Assembly (NCBI GenBank): GCA_964650405.1
Contig: CAZYTO010000099.1
Span: forward strand, 1 to 17,855
Direction of reading: 5' to 3'
From: CAZYTO01 sp964650405
GTDB lineage: Bacteria; Acidobacteriota; Thermoanaerobaculia; Gp7-AA8
Length of the DNA stretch: 17,855 nt
Position 1 is the first letter of the stretch, and every line of letters starts with the position of its first letter. The translations under genes were made by a program, and so were the position numbers. Below the pieces are notes generated by a model. It was not told the DNA's origin. It ran no database searches and saw nothing but the letters and a program-made list of their open reading frames with translations. Positions 1 through 7,247 of this stretch are shown here, in pieces.

Positions 1-3
1 ACC

Positions 4-3000
4 ATGCGCCGTTTCACTCAGGTCCTCACCCTGCTCGCGGCGGGATTGCTTGCCGTGGCGACGCCGCAGCATCGCGGAACGTCGCAGAAGTCCGAGACGT
101 CGAGTGCCCCAACCCAAAAGACGGCCCCGGCGAACGGCACGAAGGCCGCGGAGGAATCCACCTCCCCCGCTCCCATCACCATGTCCGACGCGGACGGGCA
201 GGAGCTGGTGCTCGAGGACCTCTCGGCGCGCACGGCCATCCAGGGGATGCTGTCGCTGACGGAGCTGGAGCTGCGGTTCCGCAATCCGAAGGCCAAGCGC
301 GTGGAGGGGCGTTTCTCCTGCACGCTGCCGGCCAGCGCGGCCATCTCCCGTTTCGCCAAGGAAGTGAACGGCCAGCTCATGGAAGGCGAAGTGGTGGAGC
401 GGCTGCGCGCCAACCAGGTCTACGAACAGTTCCTCCACCAGATGCGCGATCCGGCCCTGCTGGAACAGGACCAGGGCAATCGCTTCTCGGCGCGCATCTT
501 CCCCATCGAGGCCAACGCCACGACGCGGCTGGTGCTCTCCTACTCGATGGTCCTGCCCATGGAAGGCGGCGTGCGGCGGTATTCGCTCCCGCTGCGGGGC
601 ATGCCGTCGATGAAGCACTTCACCTTCCGCGCCTTCGTCACGGCCCTGGCCGGTGAGGAAGGGCCAGGCGCGGCGACGTCGGACGTCAGCGGGATCGCCG
701 GCGCGTCCCACAGCACGGCGGACGTGATCTCGATGGACGAGACCGACTACACGCCGGCCCGCGACATCGAGCTGACCTGGCATCCCTCCGCCTCCGCGTC
801 GCGGCTGCGTGTGATGAAGGCGGGCGAGTTCTACGTCGCGTCGTACCGCCCGGAGACCGTCCAGACCTCGCAGATCACCGCGCCGCATGCCTGGACGCTC
901 TACGTCGACACGTCCGCATCGTCTGCCGAGGGAGCGGAACATCGCATTCACGCCATCGAGACCCTGCTGGCGTCGCTGCCGGCGACCGACAGCGTGCACC
1001 TCGTCGCCTTCGACCAGGAGATCGTGACCCTGGGCAGCGGCACGGCCGCGGAACTCTCGCGCTCCTCCGCGGCGCTCCTGCGGGCCCGCCTCTTCCTCGG
1101 CGGCACGGACCTCACGGCGCTCTTCGCCCACATCGCCGGGAACGCCGACCCGAACCGCGCCGTGGTGGTGGCCAGCGACCTCGTGGCCACGCTCGGCGAC
1201 ACGGACCGGCACGGTCTCGCCGAGGCCATCAAGAACATTCCGCCGCGAACCATTGTCCATGCCCTCATCCTCGGCAGCCGCCAGGACGCAGCCACGGCCA
1301 AGGCCCTGACCGCCGGCCGCGGACGCATCGTGACGATTCCCTTCACCGACACGATGGACGAGCGGGCCCGCACCGCCGCCGAGACGCTGGCCAAGCCGCT
1401 CGGTGCCTCGTTCGAGGCAGCGGACCGCGGCGCGCAGTGGGTCTATCCCGCGCACGCCGACGACGTGCAGCGCGGCGACGAGATCATCACCTTCGGCCGC
1501 ATCAAACCGGGCTCCGAGCCGGCGCTGCGCTTCGGCAATGCCGCCGCGGGCACGCAGACGTACTCGGAATCGCTGGCCTCCGGCGCCTTCGCACCCCTCT
1601 TGGAGCGCGAGGCCTATCGCGCCTACCTGGCCTACCTCGGCGAGCGCGAGGCCGATGAGCCGTCGGACGCCGTGCGCGAGGCGCTGGCCACGGAACAGGT
1701 GAAGATCAGCATCGAGCGGCGCGTGGTCATCCCGCGCACGACCATGCTCGTCCTGGAGTCGGAGTGGGACTACCAGCGCTTCGGCCTCGAGCGCCGCGCC
1801 CTGGCTTCCATCCTCACCATCGACGCAGGCGGCATCGGCCTCATGGACCGCCACATGGCGGGCATCCCGCAACCGCCGGCCACGGTGGTGCCGGTGCAGA
1901 AGGAATTTTTGGCGCGGGCGAAACCGGCGACGAAGGCTGCGCCGGGCGAGGCGAAGCAGGCCGCCGGGAAAGATGACGAGAAGAGCGGCGCGCTCGGCGG
2001 CGTTGTCGGCGGTGTCGTAGGTGGCGTGGTGGGCGGCGTGACGGCCCCCCCGGCAGGTAATGAACGCGGAACGCTCGACTACGACGCCTCAGGGTCGAGC
2101 AATGGATCGCCGGGGGGCCGCAACGCGCCGGCGGCGCCGTCCGATGCCATCAATGTGTTCCGTGCGGACGGCGTGAACATCACGGACCAGGTCGCACAAC
2201 GGCAGGGTGTGGTGGAATCGATCACTGTCACCATGGAGGCTCCGCTGCTGCAGCGGGCGAATCCCAATGCCGCGCCACCGCCGCCTCCATCGCCTGAGCC
2301 GCCACGGCCGGCACCCCAGCCTACAACGGCACCGACTGCGCCGGCCCCGACGCAAGCGGCGTCCGCACCGGCGTCCGAGCACTCGAGGGAACCCATCACC
2401 CAACGGCGCGAGACACAGGTCGTCGAGGGCCGGCCGAGCGTCAACTGGACGAAAGGCGACGTGGCGACGGCCGGCGAGGTGAAGGCGCTCACGGAAAAGC
2501 TGAACGCCGATCCCCACGACCGCACGACGTACAACCGCCTCTCCGATGTGCTGATGCAGCGCGGGGACTGGACGGCCGTGCGGGCGCTGGCGCTGCAGTG
2601 GCAGCCGTACGATCCGGAGAACCCGCAGGTCTACGAGATCCTCGGCATCGCCGACGAGCACCTCGGCAAGACAGCGGAAGCGGCACGCGCCGACGCCTCC
2701 CTGATCGAGATCGCCCCGGCCAAGACGGAGCTGCTGCAGCGCGCCGGCCTGTTGCTCCTCCGCACGCACCACGCGAACCTGGCCGAGGCGCCGCTGCGCA
2801 GGGCGCTGGAACTGCGGCCGGACCGCGTCAACAGCTACCGCCACCTGGCCCTCCTGCTCTGGCAGGACGGACGGCCCGATGAAGCGGCGCGCATCCTGGA
2901 GTCGGCCACGCGCCAGCAGTTCCCGCGCTGGTACGGCGACGCCCAGCGGGTAGTGCGCGAGGAGCTCGGCTACGTCTACCGCGCCCTGCTGGAGAAGGAG

Positions 3001-3411
3001 CCGAAGCGCCGCAACGAGATCGAAACGCGGGCCCGCGACTACAACGTCAACCTGGCCCGGAAGGACGCCCTGCGCATCACCCTGGCCTGGGAGACCGACG
3101 CGAACGACGTCGACCTGCACGTCGTCGATCCCAACGGTGAGGAGTGCTACTACTCGCACAAGAACAACGAGTCCGGCCTCGAGCTGTACGAGGACATCAC
3201 CCAGGGCCTCGGTCCCGAAGTCGTCCGCACGTCGGAGCTGCTCAAGGGTACCTACCACGTCGGCGTGAACTACTTCTCCGCCGGCCCGATGGGCGTGAGC
3301 CGCGGCATCGTGGTCATCCTCCGCGGCAACGAGGTCAGCATCCTCCCCTTCCGCCTCGTGGAAGGCGGGAAGCAGGACATGCGGAAGGTGGCGGAGGTGG
3401 TGGTTCGGTAG
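4..3411 (+). CDS. Secreted VIT/vWA-domain protein with TPR and DUF2135-like C-terminus
   Basis: 1135 residues. The start is the ATG beginning a signal peptide (Arg-Arg then a Leu/Ala core, residues 1-20), so the protein is probably exported; its RBS lies outside the window. Domains in order: a VIT domain (about 60-199); a von Willebrand A domain (about 295-463) with a MIDAS signature DTSAS at 302-306 and a GGTDL segment near 367-370, so metal-dependent ligand binding is plausible; a Gly/Val linker with repeated GGVV (about 661-681); a Pro/Ala-rich linker (about 754-800); TPR-like helices (about 824-972); and a C-terminal domain (about 1023-1135) that begins with a WETDANDVDLHV segment typical of DUF2135/YfaP-like proteins. 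The family is usually linked to cell-surface or protein-interaction roles; the exact role is unknown. No terminator is evident downstream. The domain calls are firm; the biological role is not. Confidence 0.9.
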   Translation: MRRFTQVLTLLAAGLLAVATPQHRGTSQKSETSSAPTQKTAPANGTKAAEESTSPAPITMSDADGQELVLEDLSARTAIQGMLSLTELELRFRNPKAKRVEGRFSCTLPASAAISRFAKEVNGQLMEGEVVERLRANQVYEQFLHQMRDPALLEQDQGNRFSARIFPIEANATTRLVLSYSMVLPMEGGVRRYSLPLRGMPSMKHFTFRAFVTALAGEEGPGAATSDVSGIAGASHSTADVISMDETDYTPARDIELTWHPSASASRLRVMKAGEFYVASYRPETVQTSQITAPHAWTLYVDTSASSAEGAEHRIHAIETLLASLPATDSVHLVAFDQEIVTLGSGTAAELSRSSAALLRARLFLGGTDLTALFAHIAGNADPNRAVVVASDLVATLGDTDRHGLAEAIKNIPPRTIVHALILGSRQDAATAKALTAGRGRIVTIPFTDTMDERARTAAETLAKPLGASFEAADRGAQWVYPAHADDVQRGDEIITFGRIKPGSEPALRFGNAAAGTQTYSESLASGAFAPLLEREAYRAYLAYLGEREADEPSDAVREALATEQVKISIERRVVIPRTTMLVLESEWDYQRFGLERRALASILTIDAGGIGLMDRHMAGIPQPPATVVPVQKEFLARAKPATKAAPGEAKQAAGKDDEKSGALGGVVGGVVGGVVGGVTAPPAGNERGTLDYDASGSSNGSPGGRNAPAAPSDAINVFRADGVNITDQVAQRQGVVESITVTMEAPLLQRANPNAAPPPPPSPEPPRPAPQPTTAPTAPAPTQAASAPASEHSREPITQRRETQVVEGRPSVNWTKGDVATAGEVKALTEKLNADPHDRTTYNRLSDVLMQRGDWTAVRALALQWQPYDPENPQVYEILGIADEHLGKTAEAARADASLIEIAPAKTELLQRAGLLLLRTHHANLAEAPLRRALELRPDRVNSYRHLALLLWQDGRPDEAARILESATRQQFPRWYGDAQRVVREELGYVYRALLEKEPKRRNEIETRARDYNVNLARKDALRITLAWETDANDVDLHVVDPNGEECYYSHKNNESGLELYEDITQGLGPEVVRTSELLKGTYHVGVNYFSAGPMGVSRGIVVILRGNEVSILPFRLVEGGKQDMRKVAEVVVR

Positions 3412-3504
3412 GCGCAGTTCATCCTGAGCGCGGGTGGCGGGTTGGGTGGGAGCGAAGGATCAAATCGTGGCGTGGCAGGCAGGTTCAGGACGCAGCGGGG
3501 AGGC

Positions 3505-3654
3505 ATGGAGGCGGCGGAGAAAGACGACTTCGCGGGGATGAACGAGGAGTGGCTGCGCTGGTTTCCTGTCGATCCGCCGGCGCGGCAGGGGGCGAAGCTT
3601 CCGGTGCGCATCCCGGGGCTCAAAGTGTCGATCGCCGCCATCGCCGAGGCGTGA
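3505..3654 (+). pseudogene. RidA/YjgF-family enamine deaminase, C-terminal fragment
   Basis: From about 3526 to the TGA at 3652-3654, the reading frame encodes a DFAGMNEEW segment, then a DPPAR motif and a VSIAAIAEA end. This matches the C-terminal third of RidA-family proteins, where the PPAR arginine contacts the substrate and the protein ends in an (I/V)xIxAIA strand. About 43 residues of a roughly 130-residue family are present. No N-terminal RidA sequence is visible in any frame between 3412 and 3505. An in-frame ATG at 3505 could make a 49-residue peptide, but it would lack most of the trimeric fold. I read it as a relic. Recognition is by motif, not by search. Confidence 0.6.
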
Positions 3655-3660
3655 GCGGGG

Positions 3661-3681
3661 AGTGGTTAGTGGTTAGTGGTT
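3661..3681. repeat. 7-bp tandem repeat, three perfect copies
   Basis: AGTGGTT is repeated three times without a mismatch. It starts just after the RidA fragment, and it supplies the TAA stop (3673-3675, minus strand) of the beta-lactamase-family pseudogene. It is one of three heptamer arrays in this window. Confidence 0.85.
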
Positions 3682-4311
3682 CGCGAACAGCGATCGCGCG
3701 ATCGCGTCCGCGACTTCTCCCACGCGGTCATGGTGCTGGTCGTTGAAGTTCATCACGACCGCCACCGAGATCTGCTCCTCGGGGAACCAGAGGAGACGAC
3801 TCGTGAAGCCGGGTTGCCCGCCGCTGTGCCACACCCGTACGCGGCCTTCGAACGTGTCGATGATCAATCCGTATCCGTAGTCCTCGCCCGGAAGCGCCGA
3901 ATAAACACGATCGCCGGTCATCCGCGTTTACAGCGGCGAGGCGGCGAGCGAGGTGGTCCAGTTCACGAGATCCAGGGCCGTCGAGCAGATCGAGCCGTTG
4001 GCGTAGAGGAGCGACGGATCCACGACGCTGTCGAGCGTGACCGACCCTTGCGGACTGACGGTGTATCCGCGCGGCGGGAGAGCCGTTTCCCCGGAGAAGG
4101 TCGTGCTGCGGAGACCCATCGGCGTGAGGAACGTGTCGTGAAGATACTGCTCGTACGTCTGCCCGGACGCGCGCTCGATGATCATGCCGAGCAGGTAGTA
4201 GCCGGAGTTGCTGTAGTCGAAGCGCGAGCCCGCCGGAAACAGCGGCCCGTCTCCCGTGATCATGGCCAGGATCTCCTGCCGCGTCTTGGTAACACCGGAC
4301 GCCGCAAGAAG
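3673..4311 (-). pseudogene. Serine beta-lactamase-family (class C/PBP4-like) hydrolase, truncated with in-frame stop
   Basis: Two pieces lie in the same frame. The upstream piece (from about 4311, ATG at 4263) has TRQEIL, then PAGSRFDYSNSGYYLLG, which contains the YxN catalytic motif, followed by an IIERASG helix. The downstream piece (3921-3673) has YGYGL, a WHSGG motif (the KTG-equivalent HxG) and an FPEEQISVAVVMNF strand, then a natural-looking C-terminus. A TAA at 3928-3930 separates them in the region before YGYGL, where the family normally reads without a break. The N-terminal part with the SxxK nucleophile is absent: upstream of about 4311 the sequence changes to a proline-rich reading frame on the other strand. 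With no nucleophile and a nonsense codon, it should be inactive. Confidence 0.85.
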
Positions 4312-4391
4312 CCGGTCAATCCGGCCCCGCAGACGCCCGCTCCGGTGACCGGCACCGACACCATGCCGGCGCCGCCGCTTCGAAGCAGTAA
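4306..4391 (+). pseudogene. Proline-rich C-terminal remnant of an unknown gene
   Basis: In one plus frame, 4306-4376 reads KKPVNPAPQTPAP and then VTGTDTMPAPP, a composition typical of a disordered C-terminal tail. That frame continues without a stop through the terminator. Shifting by one base at about 4376 gives ASKQ followed by TAA at 4389-4391, only 15 bases before a strong intrinsic terminator. The simplest reading is the 3' end of a lost gene with a one-base deletion. The parent family cannot be identified from this tail. It abuts the broken end of the beta-lactamase-family pseudogene at about 4306-4311. Confidence 0.4.
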
Positions 4392-4405
4392 CCGTGATGG
4401 GTGTG

Positions 4406-4443
4406 GACGGGGCGCGAGCACTGCGCGCGCCCCGTCATTTTCC
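4406..4443 (+). terminator. Intrinsic terminator, perfect 11-bp GC stem
   Basis: GACGGGGCGCG (4406-4416) pairs perfectly with CGCGCCCCGTC (4426-4436) around a 9-base loop and is followed by ATTTTCC. It lies after the proline-rich remnant and ahead of the biosynthetic cluster, so it would insulate the cluster from upstream transcription. Confidence 0.8.
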
Positions 4444-4447
4444 TATG

Positions 4448-4475
4448 TCGCTGCTCGCTGTTCGCTGCTCGCGGC
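4448..4475. repeat. 7-bp tandem repeat, four copies
   Basis: Four consecutive heptamers follow the pattern TCGCTGC, TCGCTGT, TCGCTGC and TCGCGGC. They begin directly after the terminator and close the degenerate region that opens with the AGTGGTT heptamers at 3661. Confidence 0.75.
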
Positions 4476-4477
4476 TT

Positions 4478-5521
4478 GTGGTTTCGCGGGGGCGGCGTAG
4501 GGCACGGCCGCGCCGTGCCGAACCCCGGTGGGGGTGGCTCCCGTCCGCTGTACACTTCCCCATCGGACCAAGGATCCTCATCACCGGTGCTTCCGGCTTC
4601 ATCGGAGGACAGCTCTTCGAGCGCGTCCGGGCGATGGGATGGCGTGCGACGGGTATCGGGCGGCGGGAACTGACGCGCGACGGGTATGTCCGGCACGACC
4701 TGACGCGGCCACTGCCGGAATTCGACGAGCCGTTCGACGTGGTCGTGCACGCGGCGGCGCGGTCATCGCCGTCGGGATCGCGGCGGGAGTTCGAGCGGCA
4801 GAACGTCGAGGCCACGCAGCATGTGATCGACTGGTGTGAAGGTCACGGGCGACCGCGGCTGGTCTTCATTTCGTCGTCGAGCGTCTACTACCGGCCCGGC
4901 CATCAAACGGGAATCACCGAGGAGACGCCGCTGCCGGAGAAGGCGGTGAACCACTATGCGGCCACGAAGCAGCTCGCCGAGCGGCGGGTGAAGGGGTATG
5001 GCGGCAAGTGGGTCATCCTGCGGCCGCGCGCCGTCTTCGGGCCGCACGACACGGTCCTCCTGCCGCGCATCCTGGCGGCGGCGCGGGCCGGACGGCTGCC
5101 GCGCCTCATCTCGCCCGACGGCCCGGCGGTGGGCGACGTGATCTACATCGACAACCTCGTCGACTGCATCGTGCATGCTGCCGAGGCGAAGGCGATCGAC
5201 GGCTGCTTCAACCTGACCAACGCCGAGCCGGTGGAGATCCAGAGCTTCCTCTTCGACCTCTTCCAACGCCTGGGCATTCCTGAGCCGCGGCGGCGCGTGT
5301 CGGTCCGCACGGCCATGTTTGCGGCGGGGGCGCTGGAGCTGGTGCACGCGCTCTTTTTCCCGCAGCGGGAGCCATCCATCACCCGTTTCGGCATCCATGT
5401 CTTTGCGTACTCCAAGACGTTCGACGTGTCGAAGATGCTGACGACGATGGGCAAGCCGCGCGTATCACTGGCCGAGGGAGTGGAGCGGACGGTGGAATGG
5501 CTGCGGGGAAGCGCGTCATGA
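4478..5521 (+). CDS. NAD(P)-dependent epimerase/dehydratase (extended SDR, 3beta-HSD/OleD-like)
   Basis: The Rossmann motif GASGFIGG is encoded from 4586. VVHAAA, an FISSSSVYY strand and the YAATK active site (Tyr codon 4955, Lys codon 4967) follow, so cofactor and catalytic residues are intact. The C-terminal half (YIDNLVDCIVHAAE, FNLTNAEPVEI, late TFDVSKM) resembles 3beta-hydroxysteroid-dehydrogenase-type SDRs, which include the 3-ketoacid reductase OleD, more than nucleotide-sugar epimerases. The start is uncertain: family homology begins at about 4568, where CCA AGG stands in place of the expected Met-Arg. The nearest in-frame starts are GTG 4478 and ATG 4445, which add an odd Arg-rich extension, and none has a convincing Shine-Dalgarno. 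The stop overlaps the next start (ATGA at 5518-5521). First gene of the cluster. Confidence 0.85.
   Translation: MVSRGRRRARPRRAEPRWGWLPSAVHFPIGPRILITGASGFIGGQLFERVRAMGWRATGIGRRELTRDGYVRHDLTRPLPEFDEPFDVVVHAAARSSPSGSRREFERQNVEATQHVIDWCEGHGRPRLVFISSSSVYYRPGHQTGITEETPLPEKAVNHYAATKQLAERRVKGYGGKWVILRPRAVFGPHDTVLLPRILAAARAGRLPRLISPDGPAVGDVIYIDNLVDCIVHAAEAKAIDGCFNLTNAEPVEIQSFLFDLFQRLGIPEPRRRVSVRTAMFAAGALELVHALFFPQREPSITRFGIHVFAYSKTFDVSKMLTTMGKPRVSLAEGVERTVEWLRGSAS
4501..4519. other. Perfect 8-bp hairpin near the epimerase start
   Basis: GGCACGGC (4501-4508) pairs with GCCGTGCC (4512-4519) across a 3-base loop. It lies between the GTG 4478 candidate start and the conserved part of the epimerase. It has no T-run, so it is not an obvious terminator. 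It would sit in the 5' leader if translation starts later than assigned. Confidence 0.5.
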
Positions 5522-6633
5522 GCGTGACGGGATTCGTTGCACTATCGCTCTACGTGGCCATCCTGGTCACGAAGCTGGTGCTGGCGCGGCGGTACCTGGC
5601 AACGGACAACGGCGGTGAACCGGGGTTCGGCGATGTGACAGTGATGCAACCCATCCTCGGCGGCGATCCGGCTCTTGGCGAGACGCTGCGGCGCAATCTC
5701 GAGCAGGTGGATGCGCGCTTCCTGTGGCTCGTCGATGACGACGACGCGGAGGGACAGCGGGTCACCGGGGAGATCGCGGCATCGAATGCGCGTGTGGCCA
5801 TCTTGCGCTGCCCGCCCGTGAGCGCGAATGAGAACCCGAAGACGGTGAAGCTCCAGCGAGGACTGGAGACTGTCGAAACCACCTACGTGGCCGTCCTGGA
5901 CGACGACACGATCCTCCCGCCGGGGCACCTCGACCGGGCGGTGGTCGCGCTGGAGTCCTGCACGCTCTACACGGGCCTGCCGTGCTACCTGCCCGGCACG
6001 AGCTTCTGGTCGTCGCTCGTCACGCACTTTGTCAACAACAACAGCGCGCTGACGTACCTCCCGCTCCTGCCGCTCATCGGGCCGCTGACGATCAACGGCA
6101 TGTTCTACGTCATGCGCACCGGCGAGCTGCGGGCCATGGGCGGCTTCGCGCCGATCACGAGGCAGCTCTGCGACGACTATGCGCTGGCAAAGCTGGTGAG
6201 GACGCACGGCGGCACGATCCACCAGGGCAGCACGCGGCAGTACCTGCGCACGACCGTGCCGTCGATGGGGCAGTACATCCGGCTGATGCACCGCTGGTTC
6301 CTCTTCGCCAACGAGCTGGTGCGCGACCAGACCGTGGCCGTGCAAGCGGTCCTCTTCGTCGCCCTGGGACTGCCGCCCATCCTGCTGTGGATCGGCTTGG
6401 CCACGCTGAGCTACGCGCTGCCGGCGGCGCTGCTCGTGCGGCACCTGATCATCCGCTCTCTCCGGGACCCCGCGGGCGGCGGGACGTCCGTGCCGGTCTC
6501 GATCCTCTCCGAGCTGCTGCAGCCGCTGCACTGGCTGCACGCGACGTTGCAACACTCGCTGCGGTGGCGCACGCGGCGGATCGCGCTGGGGCCGGACGGA
6601 ACGTTCTCCTACATCGGCGGGCCGGCATCATGA
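5518..6633 (+). CDS. Membrane glycosyltransferase, GT21/ceramide glucosyltransferase-like (HpnI-type)
   Basis: 371 residues from the ATG that overlaps the epimerase stop; an alternative ATG at 5497 would add seven residues. It starts with one transmembrane helix (about 4-24), then a GT-A domain with the GT21 set of motifs: D1 in LVDDDD (73-76), D2 in VLDDDT (128-130), D3 in CDDYALA (219-220) and the xxRW motif as MHRW (257-260). Two or more hydrophobic helices follow (about 273-312). This family transfers a sugar from a nucleotide donor to a lipid acceptor at the membrane, as in ceramide glucosyltransferase and the hopanoid-associated HpnI. All catalytic motifs are present. It implies a lipid-linked product for the cluster; the acceptor is unknown. 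It overlaps the next gene by four bases (ATGA). Confidence 0.88.
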   Translation: MSVTGFVALSLYVAILVTKLVLARRYLATDNGGEPGFGDVTVMQPILGGDPALGETLRRNLEQVDARFLWLVDDDDAEGQRVTGEIAASNARVAILRCPPVSANENPKTVKLQRGLETVETTYVAVLDDDTILPPGHLDRAVVALESCTLYTGLPCYLPGTSFWSSLVTHFVNNNSALTYLPLLPLIGPLTINGMFYVMRTGELRAMGGFAPITRQLCDDYALAKLVRTHGGTIHQGSTRQYLRTTVPSMGQYIRLMHRWFLFANELVRDQTVAVQAVLFVALGLPPILLWIGLATLSYALPAALLVRHLIIRSLRDPAGGGTSVPVSILSELLQPLHWLHATLQHSLRWRTRRIALGPDGTFSYIGGPAS

Positions 6634-7247
6634 TGATGATTCACCGGCCGCCGGCCCTGCATCCGCTGACGAAGCTGAAGGTCGTGCTGCTCAGCGGCCT
6701 GTCCGATCCGCAGACCACGGCGCTGAGCGACGGCCAGACGGCGTTCCTGGCTGCCCTCGACGCGCCGGAGGAGGCCAAGATCTACCGGAACTTTCCCTAC
6801 GTGCCGTGCGCGGAGCGGCGGAAAGCGCCGACGCTGTGGCTGGCCAGTTGGCGCAACGGCGTGCAGTTCCTGGCCGCGTCGCGCAATCCGTACCGCGATG
6901 CGGCGCGGGCGCACTGGCGCGCGCTCGTCGACTCGACGGAGCGGCTGGTGGTCATCACGCTCAGTTGCGGCACGGAGATCGTCAATCACTGCGCGGACGA
7001 GACTGACGCGGGGCGCGACATCCAGGTCATCGCCCTCGGCCCCGTGGCGCGGCGCCGTCCGGAACTGCCGCACACGCTGGTGCAGGGCGCGCGCGACTAC
7101 ATCTCCAAGGCTTTCTTCCGCCACGCCGACGTGGAGTTGGACGGCGTGCATCATCTGAACTATCTCGACAACGAACAGGTCACGGAGCTATGCAGCAATA
7201 CTTTGAGATCATCGGCAGCGGTTTCCATCTGCCACAACGCAGGCTGA
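6630..7247 (+). CDS. Uncharacterised small protein, probable diverged alpha/beta-hydrolase
   Basis: 205 residues. Three ATG codons in a row (6630, 6633, 6636) overlap the upstream TGA, so the exact start is ambiguous by two residues. I do not recognise a named family. The layout fits a compact alpha/beta-hydrolase: a KVVLLSG first strand (about 17-23), a VVITLSCGTE nucleophile-elbow-like turn with Ser112, a VQGARDYIS acid segment with Asp156, and a GVHHLNYL loop with His174/175. The classical GxSxG is degenerate (TLSCG), so activity is not certain. The end runs 58 bases into the KAS III gene in another frame; homology-like sequence stops near codon 188, so the last 17 codons may be read-through after a lost stop. 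By position it may process the product of the neighbouring condensing enzyme. Confidence 0.72.
   Translation: MMMIHRPPALHPLTKLKVVLLSGLSDPQTTALSDGQTAFLAALDAPEEAKIYRNFPYVPCAERRKAPTLWLASWRNGVQFLAASRNPYRDAARAHWRALVDSTERLVVITLSCGTEIVNHCADETDAGRDIQVIALGPVARRRPELPHTLVQGARDYISKAFFRHADVELDGVHHLNYLDNEQVTELCSNTLRSSAAVSICHNAG

Noticed and set aside
2089..3258. 389-residue minus-strand open frame inside the vWA gene
   Set aside because: Its sequence is the antisense of TPR and DUF2135-like coding; no family motif, and high GC makes long shadow frames common.
3676..4500. 274-residue plus-strand open frame
   Set aside because: Most of it is antisense to a recognisable beta-lactamase-family pseudogene; only the proline-rich end after about 4306 may be a real remnant.
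5542..6555. 337-residue minus-strand open frame over the GT21-like gene
   Set aside because: Arg/Gln/His-rich shadow composition; the plus strand has all GT21 motifs.
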